A stretch of 5,097 nucleotides of DNA, from contig CAZEWK010000091.1 of NCBI GenBank assembly GCA_964515905.1, forward strand, positions 1 to 5,097, in the 5' to 3' direction. Position numbers and translations under genes: made by a program. The stretch comes from GCA-2712985 sp964515905. Its GTDB lineage: Bacteria > Pseudomonadota > Alphaproteobacteria > UBA7887. The notes under the pieces were generated by a model that saw only the letters and a list, made by a program, of their open reading frames with translations, was not told the DNA's origin and did not search any database. Position 1 is the stretch's first letter, and each line of letters starts with the position of its first letter. Positions 1 through 5,097 of this stretch are shown here, piece by piece.

Positions 1-249
1 GCTTACTACATACGCCTGATGCTTGTGGATAAACCAGGTGTAATTGCAGACATTGCGGCATGCCTTCGTGACCAAGAGGTCTCGGTCGAATCCATGTTGC
101 AAAGAAGGCGAAGCCCTGGAGATGTGGTCCCAGTAGTATTGACTACGCATGATTCGACAGAGGCTTCGGTGCGGGGTGCGTTAAATACGATGGAGACCCT
201 TCCTTCTGTCACAGAAAAACCCCAGATGATCCGCATTGAAGACATATAA
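1..249 (+). CDS. hom: Homoserine dehydrogenase, C-terminal ACT domain (5' partial)
   Basis: The frame is open from base 1 and ends at TAA 247-249, giving the last 82 residues of a protein that begins outside the window. Homoserine dehydrogenase reduces aspartate semialdehyde to homoserine with NAD(P)H in the cytoplasm, on the route to threonine and methionine. Only the C-terminal regulatory ACT domain is visible. It opens with YYIRLMLVDKPGV, the usual first strand and DKPGV turn of this domain, continues through a helix with SVESMLQR and a VPVVLTTH strand, and ends with a PQMIRIED tail. This is the typical order at the end of bacterial Hom, where the domain mediates threonine feedback. The NAD-binding and catalytic parts cannot be seen. 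Another ACT-domain enzyme is possible, but the VLTTH and MIRIE elements argue for Hom. The internal ATG at 19 is not a real start. The next gene follows in the same direction after 25 bp. Confidence 0.85.
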   Translation, partial: AYYIRLMLVDKPGVIADIAACLRDQEVSVESMLQRRRSPGDVVPVVLTTHDSTEASVRGALNTMETLPSVTEKPQMIRIEDI

Positions 250-274
250 ACAAAATTGGGAAAGTAAGTAACCT

Positions 275-718
275 ATGGTTAGCAGCGAAACTCAAACATC
301 CTCCTGGAAAACCTCGGCACACGCTACGTTGCATTGCCTAATCGGGTGTTCGATAGGAGAAGTTCTTGGATTACTCATTGGTGTCTCTCTTGGCATAGGT
401 GTATTCTGGACTGTCGTATTGGCTGTTTTTTTAGCTTTTGTGGTTGGAATTTCGTTGGCGGTTATACCGATAATAAAAGACAAGGGCCTGAGCCTGAAAG
501 ACGCCCTAAAAATCGTTTGGATTGGCGAAGTAATCTCCATAAGTGTCATGGAGTTTGCCATGAATGCAACAGATTTAAGTGTAGGTGGTTTAGACGTTTC
601 CACCATTTGGGCAATCCCATTTTGGATTGGCATTGCACTAGCAATCCCTACCGGCTATCTCGCAGCCTGGCCGGTGAACCACTTCTTGTTAATAAAGCAC
701 CTCAAATCGTGCCACTGA
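275..718 (+). CDS. DUF4396 domain-containing integral membrane protein
   Basis: This 147-residue protein has about four hydrophobic segments (roughly residues 17-40, 43-67, 76-97 and 109-131), so it should sit in the inner membrane. The pattern fits the DUF4396 family: a short polar N-terminus, then HCLIGCSIGE at 20-29, a central IGEVISISVMEFAMN at 83-97, and a PVNHFL-to-CH ending at 133-147. The family has no established function. Its conserved Cys, His and Glu residues (H16, H20, C21, C25, E29, E93, H142, C146, H147) look like metal or haem ligands, but that is inference. The ATG at 275 is preceded by a modest GGGAAAG about 10 nt upstream (258-264). The 25-bp gap after homoserine dehydrogenase makes co-transcription likely, with no obvious functional link. 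The length is plausible for a complete single-domain member. Family assignment rests on recalled pattern, not a search. Confidence 0.7.
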   Translation: MVSSETQTSSWKTSAHATLHCLIGCSIGEVLGLLIGVSLGIGVFWTVVLAVFLAFVVGISLAVIPIIKDKGLSLKDALKIVWIGEVISISVMEFAMNATDLSVGGLDVSTIWAIPFWIGIALAIPTGYLAAWPVNHFLLIKHLKSCH

Positions 719-829
719 AACAAACTCAACCTTTTATATCTGATCTCATGCCCCGAGCACCAACGCGGTGAGGTGCAGGCGACGACTTCAACAAAGCAGC
801 GCCGCCTGTAAACTCAACCAATACTTCGG

Positions 830-1573
830 CTACTCAATGGATGCCAAAAACTCATCAACTGTCGACACATTATGCGCGATCCGAGGATAATCAAGTTCCA
901 CAGCAGCTTTATGCTCCGCTATAGAAAACGCCGCTACAGCATCGGTTAAAAGTGTTGTGTGATAACCCAGTTCAACGGCAAATCGGGCAGTAGATTCCAC
1001 GCAAGTATTCGAAGTCAATCCAACCACCACTACATGATCAATGTTGTGTTGACGTAATATGTAGTCAACATCCGTGTTGGGAAACGCCGCTGTGAGCCAA
1101 TGTTCTTTGGCTACCTCGTCTCCCGGTTGTGGCGTTAAGTCTGGATGCCATTCGCCCCCCCAGGTGCCAGCCGCAAAAATTTGTAATTTGGCCGACCCTA
1201 TGTGATTGCCGTGCAAAAACTCCCAGTTATCGTAATCTCCTTCGCGCCACCTTCTATGAGGCGTGTAGATGATCTGTACACCCTTGGAACGTGCACCCTC
1301 CGCCAACCTTTTTAGGTTTGCCACCAAATTTACGGCCTCAGCACTCTCCTTCACCATGGGCCAGAGCTTGCCACCTTCTGAAATGAAATCATTAAAGGGG
1401 TCCACCATAAGGATGGCGGTTGAAGCTGGAGAATATTTGACTGATTCCCCAGCCGAAACGGAATTAGTCCCTACCAAAGCGAACATGGATACACCAAAAA
1501 CCATCGCCACAAATGCTTTAAAAAAACCTGAAAATTCCCTCATTGTATCAAATCCATTCTTATTTTTATCCAT
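830..1573 (-). CDS. Exported isochorismatase-family cysteine hydrolase
   Basis: The 247-residue protein has the isochorismatase-like hydrolase fold signature. The expected catalytic triad is visible: D58 in MVDPFNDF, K156 in AKEHW, and nucleophile C191 in LTSNTCVESTAR, with the usual DAVAAF stretch at 211-216. Family members hydrolyse amides or vinyl ethers (nicotinamide, N-carbamoyl compounds, isochorismate), and the substrate here cannot be read from sequence. Unusually, the catalytic domain follows a signal peptide: a hydrophobic run at about 18-36 and a VSA cleavage site after A41, so the enzyme should act in the periplasm. I kept the ATG at 1573 because an AGG lies 5 nt upstream. The ATG at 1543 (residue 11) gives a tidier signal peptide but has a weaker ribosome site. 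It lies 133 bp downstream of the transporter gene on the same strand and converges with the DUF4396 gene. Confidence 0.85.
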   Translation of the reverse strand: MDKNKNGFDTMREFSGFFKAFVAMVFGVSMFALVGTNSVSAGESVKYSPASTAILMVDPFNDFISEGGKLWPMVKESAEAVNLVANLKRLAEGARSKGVQIIYTPHRRWREGDYDNWEFLHGNHIGSAKLQIFAAGTWGGEWHPDLTPQPGDEVAKEHWLTAAFPNTDVDYILRQHNIDHVVVVGLTSNTCVESTARFAVELGYHTTLLTDAVAAFSIAEHKAAVELDYPRIAHNVSTVDEFLASIE

Positions 1574-1647
1574 TTAGACCTGCCGGAAATTAGTTTGCCT
1601 ATTTCCGTCAATCATCACCTCTTCTGACCCAACACCTTAACCGAATT

Positions 1648-1675
1648 AAACATAATTGAACATTAAATTATGTTT
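1648..1675. repeat. AT-rich perfect inverted repeat, 10-bp arms, 8-nt spacer
   Basis: The arms AAACATAATT (1648-1657) and AATTATGTTT (1666-1675) are exact reverse complements separated by 8 nt. It lies between the stop of the BASS transporter and the start of the isochorismatase-like gene, both on the minus strand. It could be an operator upstream of the hydrolase gene or a weak transcript-end hairpin. The all-AT stem apart from one G-C pair, and the lack of a long U-run, make a strong intrinsic terminator unlikely. Confidence 0.5.
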
Positions 1676-1706
1676 TGCCTCTCAAAAGCCATACCACTTT
1701 CTTATA

Positions 1707-2576
1707 TCAAACGCCCTCGCCTCTGCTAACATTGTGTCTCAGGAAGGCGATATAGATTAGAGCTGTTATAAACATTAGAAGACTGTAAGTGGCAGCCGGA
1801 ATGACCACTAGCCCTCCTCCAAACATTAGACTTGCAACCGCGATGGCAAGAGTTCCATTCTGCAAACCACATTCTATGGCTATACTGACGCGTTGCTTCA
1901 AACCAGTAGCAAATAATACAGAGATCCTGTAGGCGATCACCATCATCAAAACATTTAAGACCAGGGTAATTAGACCAGCTTGGGTCAAGTATTCAGCAAT
2001 GTTGTTTCTTTCCTGGTAAATCGCTCCAAGTAAAACGAAAACAAACAAACTTGCTGAAATTTTCTTAGAGACACGCTCTAAACGTAACGATAATGTCTCC
2101 GCAACCTTTCTTACAGCCATCCCGATAAGTACGGGAACAGTCACAATAATGAACACACTAACTGCTGTTTTAGTGAGAGAGATTCCTTCTCTCAAATCTG
2201 TATCAAAAAAATGATTGTAGGAAAATACCACTATAATTGGAATGGTTATTACACTAAGAAGACTGACAATCGCTGTCAGCGATATAGATAGCGCCACGTC
2301 TCCGCGCGCAAAAGACGTTAAAATATTTGACGTCACACCCCCGGGAGCTGCCGCGATAATCATGACGCCCAAAGCAATTTCGGGAGGCAGCGGCCAAAAA
2401 CTAACCAGTAAAAATGCGATTATCGGCAAAAGAATGATCTGACAGGTGGCCCCCACTACAAAATCGCGTGGCTGTTGCACGACGCGCACAAAATCACCAA
2501 TGGTCAACCCAAGGCCTAGCGAAAACATGATAAATGCAAGTGCTAATGGCAAAACTACATCAGTGATTAACCCCAT
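1707..2576 (-). CDS. Bile acid:sodium symporter (BASS) family transporter
   Basis: The 289-residue, highly hydrophobic protein has about nine or ten membrane segments and the landmarks of the BASS family: AAAPGGVTSN at 75-84 and ECGLQNGTLA at 235-244, the two unwound-helix motifs that bind sodium and substrate. Residues that match the two Na+ sites of the bacterial ASBT homologues are present: Q46, S83, N84, S97/T101, E235 and Q239. Bacterial members import organic anions, including keto acids, pantoate-like acids and steroid acids, by sodium symport. The real substrate here is unknown and is unlikely to be bile acid in a free-living organism. The ATG at 2576 has a good GGAG seven nucleotides upstream (2584-2587 on the other strand). 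The length is normal and the gene is intact. The exported hydrolase follows on the same strand, which suggests a possible functional link. On the other side the gene diverges from the Sel1-like gene. Confidence 0.88.
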   Translation of the reverse strand: MGLITDVVLPLALAFIMFSLGLGLTIGDFVRVVQQPRDFVVGATCQIILLPIIAFLLVSFWPLPPEIALGVMIIAAAPGGVTSNILTSFARGDVALSISLTAIVSLLSVITIPIIVVFSYNHFFDTDLREGISLTKTAVSVFIIVTVPVLIGMAVRKVAETLSLRLERVSKKISASLFVFVLLGAIYQERNNIAEYLTQAGLITLVLNVLMMVIAYRISVLFATGLKQRVSIAIECGLQNGTLAIAVASLMFGGGLVVIPAATYSLLMFITALIYIAFLRHNVSRGEGV

Positions 2577-2622
2577 CCTTATTCTCCATAAAATTCCAAC
2601 TTACTAATTCTTATCTAAAGCC

Positions 2623-2652
2623 AATATACAAGACGTATACCCTGCTCATCAA
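2623..2652 (-). promoter_or_regulatory. Possible sigma70-type promoter for the BASS gene
   Basis: Read on the minus strand there is a TTGATG (2652-2647), an 18-nt spacer and a TATATT (2628-2623). Transcription would begin about 40 nt before the ATG at 2576. The boxes are close to the consensus TTGACA/TATAAT, but the match was made by eye in AT-rich DNA, where such matches arise easily. Confidence 0.35.
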
Positions 2653-2673
2653 AAACTTTACAGGTATTGGTAG

Positions 2674-2823
2674 ATGGATCCTCTTCTTCGGACCGTAAGT
2701 AAGGATGAAGAAGAACACACCACCAGGGAATACCTTCAACTAGTTGAAATTGTATAGCCGAAATATGGCTTTAGCTATGATGGAATAAATCATAATAAGC
2801 TACATGTTGACCACAAGAACTAA
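2674..2823 (+). other. Short reading frame with in-frame amber; peptide or gene remnant
   Basis: An ATG at 2674 opens a 27-codon frame (MDPLLRTVSKDEEEH and onward) ending in TAG 2755-2757. The same frame continues for another 21 codons (PKYGFSYDGINHN and onward) to TAA 2821-2823. An AGG lies 9 nt before the ATG. The mix of residues looks protein-like on both sides of the amber, so it might be the decayed end of a gene or a small peptide gene. Around 49 codons with a single stop is not rare by chance, so the evidence is weak. I recognise no family. Apart from this, the 300-bp spacer 2577-2876 holds only the putative BASS promoter, the 14-bp palindrome and the ribosome site of the next gene. 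Confidence 0.18.
2735..2748. repeat. 14-bp perfect palindrome in divergent spacer
   Basis: TTCAACT/AGTTGAA is an exact two-fold symmetric site with no spacer. It lies between the divergently transcribed BASS and Sel1-like genes, a usual place for a dimeric repressor or activator to bind. It also overlaps the short frame at 2674-2823. Roughly 0.3 such palindromes would be expected by chance in a window of this size, so its position is the main reason to list it. Confidence 0.35.
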
Positions 2824-2864
2824 CTAGAATAATCATCCTTTAAGAAAGCTTCTTCACTGAAAAT

Positions 2865-2869
2865 GAGGA
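2865..2869 (+). promoter_or_regulatory. Ribosome binding site of the Sel1-like gene
   Basis: GAGGA ends 7 nt before the ATG at 2877. This is a strong Shine-Dalgarno match and fixes that start, which also places the signal peptide exactly at the N-terminus. Confidence 0.75.
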
Positions 2870-2876
2870 CCCAATC

Positions 2877-3299
2877 ATGAAAGCCGTGCTGTGTTTTATA
2901 TGGATCTCAATGGTGGCCATCAGTCCATCTGCCTTTGCGGCTGAATGCCCTTCAGGGTCAGATGGACATCTCTGCAGAGCGGAAAAAGGAGATGCACACG
3001 CGATGTTCAAGGTGGCCCGTGCCGCCTATCTGGAAGGCCGGGAAACCGGGGACTTCTCCCCAGCGTACAAATGGGCGTGGGAATCGAAAAAACTCGGTGA
3101 TCGTTGGGGACGTCAAATTTTAAAAATGATCTATATCAATTCGAACTTACATCATGACCCTATTGAAGCACATAGGTGGCTTACCCGCGCCATAGGCGAA
3201 GGAAAACGAAATGAGTACGTTATTCTTTGGAAGCAGCGCCTAGAAGCTTTGATGACCCGCGAACAAATAGAGGAAGCGAATTCCCACACATTAGATTAA
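2877..3299 (+). CDS. Small secreted Sel1-like repeat protein
   Basis: The 140-residue protein begins with a clear signal peptide (MKAVLCFIWISMVAISPSAF, cleavage after about A21 or A22), so the mature form is about 118 residues and should be periplasmic. It contains one good Sel1-like repeat at about 34-75 (AEKGDAHAMFKVARAAYLEG, then a long insert and AYKWAWESKKLGD), and a second at about 76-110 whose DPIEAHRWLTRAIGEG tail is typical. The C-terminal helix (112-135) is charged. Sel1 repeats form stacked helix pairs that bind other proteins, and no enzyme activity is expected. C24 and C33 near the mature N-terminus could form a disulfide. Sel1 proteins are often far longer with many repeats, so this is a small member. 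The residue before C24 is Glu, so the site is not a lipobox. It diverges from the BASS gene and converges with the cytochrome c gene 48 bp away. The specific role is unknown. Confidence 0.72.
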   Translation: MKAVLCFIWISMVAISPSAFAAECPSGSDGHLCRAEKGDAHAMFKVARAAYLEGRETGDFSPAYKWAWESKKLGDRWGRQILKMIYINSNLHHDPIEAHRWLTRAIGEGKRNEYVILWKQRLEALMTREQIEEANSHTLD

Positions 3300-3347
3300 G
3301 GCTCCTCCAGATATCCAAACAGAACTACAGATTTTAGAAGGGTCTAC

Positions 3348-3836
3348 CTAATCATCGATGGCACCACGAGAGTGCTCTTCCATCCCCTCGGCCAGAGGCT
3401 TACCCTTAAAATTATCGATAATATAGTTGGCTATTGCGTTCATGACACGTTTGCCAATTATACCTTCAAAGGCCGGCATACCCTTATCCGGTCGCCCGTA
3501 TTTCATGAAATAAATCAAACCTTCTTTTTCTAGCTCTGTCTCATGCAGGTTTGCCGCGTAACCACCATAGCTACGACCGCCGCGCCCATCAGGCTTATGG
3601 CAAGTCGCACATAACTCATAAAACTCCGTATGAACCAAGGGTGGTGGGCCAATTCTCTTCTTCTTTGGTGTCTCAGCGACAACCTCCGGCTCCGCCTCTG
3701 CTTTCACTGCATCTGCCCCCGCCCCAGCCTCAGCTGAATAAATAGCAAAAGGAATCGTATTTAAATTAAAAGAACTCAATAAAGCCAAACACAGTACTAC
3801 ACATGCGAGCGCACCCAAACATCCTGCTATCTTCAT
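3348..3836 (-). CDS. Single-haem c-type cytochrome, exported or membrane-anchored
   Basis: The protein has one haem-attachment motif, CATCH (five residues from 3611 down to 3597), followed by KPDGRGG, and a GMPAF motif whose Met is the likely sixth haem ligand about 40 residues later. That is the class I cytochrome c arrangement. The C-terminal helix (RVMNAIANYIIDNF) is typical. Before the haem domain come a hydrophobic N-terminus, a spacer rich in Ala and Glu, then KKKR and GPPP, which suggests a tethered or signal-cleaved periplasmic domain on a flexible linker. I chose the ATG at 3836 (162 residues) because a GAGG lies 8 nt upstream and the N-terminus MKIAGCLGALACVV then forms a normal signal. 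ATG 3854 and GTG 3863 extend it by 6 or 9 residues but lack a good ribosome site. It lies downstream of the PQQ-dehydrogenase, so it is the probable electron acceptor, although a terminator separates the two. Confidence 0.85.
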   Translation of the reverse strand: MKIAGCLGALACVVLCLALLSSFNLNTIPFAIYSAEAGAGADAVKAEAEPEVVAETPKKKRIGPPPLVHTEFYELCATCHKPDGRGGRSYGGYAANLHETELEKEGLIYFMKYGRPDKGMPAFEGIIGKRVMNAIANYIIDNFKGKPLAEGMEEHSRGAIDD

Positions 3837-3844
3837 TCCGCCAA

Positions 3845-3848
3845 CCTC
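3845..3848 (-). promoter_or_regulatory. Ribosome binding site deciding the cytochrome c start
   Basis: On the minus strand GAGG (3848-3845) sits 8 nt before the ATG at 3836. The upstream in-frame ATG at 3854 and GTG at 3863 have no comparable site at the right distance, so 3836 is the preferred start. Confidence 0.55.
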
Positions 3849-3950
3849 AAACATTATTATCACAATTAAACCAGGTTCCGTGCCGATAGCACTACCCCGC
3901 CACCCAGATACTCCACATTAACGCATTTACAAAGGGAATTTCCAAAGTCG

Positions 3951-3985
3951 AAAAAAGCTGGGCCGACGTTAGTCGTCGGCCCAGC
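3951..3985 (-). terminator. Strong intrinsic terminator after the PQQ-dehydrogenase gene
   Basis: Read on the minus strand, a perfect 12-bp GC-rich stem (GCTGGGCCGACG, 3985-3974, pairing with 3968-3957) encloses a 5-nt loop and is followed directly by six T residues (3956-3951). It begins 14 nt past the TAA of the dehydrogenase gene at 4000-4002. This is a textbook Rho-independent terminator. It should stop most transcripts before the cytochrome c gene, which then needs read-through or a promoter between 3837 and 3950. Confidence 0.93.
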
Positions 3986-3999
3986 CTCACGTTTCCGTT

Positions 4000-5097
4000 T
4001 TAACGGCTGAAGACGTACAGCACGTTCGGTGTGTTGGAGAACCACATCTCAGGAGTGATATCATTCGACCACTGCTGATGAGCTCCACCATAACCTACTT
4101 CGATGGCAACATACTGTTTGCCTTCAGCTTCGAAGGTTATCGGCGGGGCATTGATGCCGGCTCCAACGTCGAACCGCCATAATTCCTCCAATGTCGTGGC
4201 ATCAAGAGCAACGACAGGTCCGTCTAGTAAACCCGTAAAGACGAGATCACCAGCAGTCGTAAGGATCCCGCCACCCGGTGGGAAGTCGACATAATACTTA
4301 CCTGCTACGTCACCTGTAGCCACATCGATGGCAGCGATACTGCCCTTCCAACGACCAAACGGAAGTCCCGCTACTGCAGGATCGGGATCACCAAAGGTCT
4401 GGAATGGGTATCCACCCAAGAACCACTGACGAACCGCCGGATCCCAATCTGGATCTGCTACAATCGTCAAAGCTCGGTTACAGCCCTCAAGTACAGGTAT
4501 GTAATACAAGTTGGTATTCGGATTGTAGGCAGTTGGCGACCAGTTCTTGCCACCCGCATGCGTGGGGCAAAGAGCTCCCTTAACGGTACCTTCAGCTCCA
4601 ATCTCTGTCGTCGTACCGCGATGTGCTGCGGTGCCAGGATTGTAGAGCTGGACGTCAACGTTTGGGTCATACGCGTTTGGACGACCATTTTCGTCCAGAC
4701 CATCCGTCCAATTCAACTCGTCGACGAACTGTGTGCCCCAAATATAGGAACCATCTACGCGATCCATTGCATACACATAACCATTACGGTCAGCATGAAT
4801 GACGGCGCGACGGAACTTCCCATTGATCTGTGTATCGACCAACGTTTTTTCCGCAATGGAGTCATAATCGTACGGATCGTTTGGCGTATGCTGGAAACCC
4901 CAGACAAACTCGCCTGTCGTCGCATCAACTGCGATGGTACTGTCAGTCCAGAGGTTATCACCAGGACGATATGCACTATCCCAGTCAGGACCAGGATTCG
5001 CTGTTCCCCAATAAATGAGGTTCAATTCTGGATCATAAGCACCAGTTACCCAGGTAGAGCCACCGCCGGTTGCCCATGCGTCGTGGTCATCTTTCCA
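4000..5097 (-). CDS. PQQ-dependent alcohol dehydrogenase, C-terminal part (5' partial)
   Basis: The frame is open to the window edge and gives the last 365 residues of a periplasmic quinoprotein alcohol dehydrogenase (family length usually about 570-620). The enzyme oxidises alcohols with PQQ and passes electrons to cytochrome c. Numbering from the first visible residue: WATGGGSTW (8-16) and GAYDPELNLIYWGTANPGPDWD (19-40) belong to the propeller around PQQ, N34 matching the metal-binding Asn. RPGDNLWTDS follows. DYD at 77-79 holds the catalytic Asp (D77) and a second Asp (D79). R104 in DRNG and N185 in GGKNW match PQQ contacts. The gene ends in VLYVFSR with no fused cytochrome domain, so it is a type I enzyme. 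The apparent start at 5025 is an internal TTG; the N-terminus lies beyond the window. D79 is the mark of lanthanide-using XoxF/ExaF/PedH relatives. The alcohol used cannot be determined. Confidence 0.92.
   Translation of the reverse strand, partial: WKDDHDAWATGGGSTWVTGAYDPELNLIYWGTANPGPDWDSAYRPGDNLWTDSTIAVDATTGEFVWGFQHTPNDPYDYDSIAEKTLVDTQINGKFRRAVIHADRNGYVYAMDRVDGSYIWGTQFVDELNWTDGLDENGRPNAYDPNVDVQLYNPGTAAHRGTTTEIGAEGTVKGALCPTHAGGKNWSPTAYNPNTNLYYIPVLEGCNRALTIVADPDWDPAVRQWFLGGYPFQTFGDPDPAVAGLPFGRWKGSIAAIDVATGDVAGKYYVDFPPGGGILTTAGDLVFTGLLDGPVVALDATTLEELWRFDVGAGINAPPITFEAEGKQYVAIEVGYGGAHQQWSNDITPEMWFSNTPNVLYVFSR

Noticed and set aside
292..633. 113-codon minus-strand frame opposite the DUF4396 gene
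   Set aside because: Antisense shadow of a well-supported gene, with no domain or ribosome site.
334..771. 145-codon + strand frame overlapping the DUF4396 gene
   Set aside because: It is rich in Trp, Arg and Cys, has no family features, and overlaps a frame with clear membrane segments and a recognised pattern.
719..829. Terminator between the convergent DUF4396 and hydrolase genes
   Set aside because: Only short imperfect repeats (such as GCACC/GGTGC) are present, with no stem followed by a T-run on either strand.
2682..2714. 8-bp inverted repeat TCTTCTTC/GAAGAAGA in the divergent spacer
   Set aside because: It is a simple CTT/GAA repeat with a 17-nt loop and could easily arise by chance. 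No T-run follows it.
2807..2833. Promoter for the Sel1-like gene (TTGACC and AATAAT)
   Set aside because: The spacer is only 15 nt and the -10 match is loose in AT-rich DNA, so it was not listed as a feature.
3837..3863. Lipobox-like IAGC near the cytochrome c N-terminus
   Set aside because: It lies only six residues into the preferred start and has no proper hydrophobic stretch before it, even with the longest start. ALAC further on has Ala at -3 and is a poor match.
5023..5025. TTG as the start of the PQQ-dehydrogenase
   Set aside because: The frame continues upstream to the window edge with conserved family sequence (GGGSTW, TGAYDPE), so the TTG encodes an internal Leu.

Overview
The window looks like chromosomal DNA from a free-living proteobacterium, probably an alphaproteobacterium. 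The grounds are the style of the homoserine dehydrogenase tail, the periplasmic PQQ-dehydrogenase with a separate c-type cytochrome, and Shine-Dalgarno-led genes in moderate-GC DNA. The taxon is inferred from protein style only. No RNA genes, insertion sequences, CRISPR arrays or phage genes are visible.

Layout. At the left end (1-718, + strand) is the C-terminal ACT domain of homoserine dehydrogenase, then a small DUF4396-type membrane protein 25 bp downstream. These converge on a minus-strand pair (830-2576): a bile acid:sodium symporter-family (BASS) transporter, followed by an exported isochorismatase-like cysteine hydrolase. An AT-rich inverted repeat lies between the two. A 300-bp divergent spacer (2577-2876) holds a possible promoter for the transporter, a 14-bp perfect palindrome and a short amber-interrupted reading frame. 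A small secreted Sel1-like repeat protein follows on the + strand (2877-3299). The right end (3348-5097, - strand) is a respiratory module: the C-terminal part of a PQQ-dependent alcohol dehydrogenase, a strong intrinsic terminator, then a single-haem c-type cytochrome.

How the genes work together. The dehydrogenase would oxidise an alcohol in the periplasm and pass electrons through PQQ to a cytochrome c; the adjacent gene is the obvious candidate acceptor. The dehydrogenase carries the Asp-Tyr-Asp motif that marks lanthanide-using (XoxF/ExaF/PedH-like) enzymes, which is the most interesting point in the window. The BASS transporter and the periplasmic hydrolase may form a scavenging pair in which the hydrolase releases an organic acid and the transporter imports it, but only the gene order supports this. 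No clearly new multi-gene system is evident. The least characterised items are the DUF4396 protein with its Cys/His-rich ends and the remnant-like frame in the divergent spacer.
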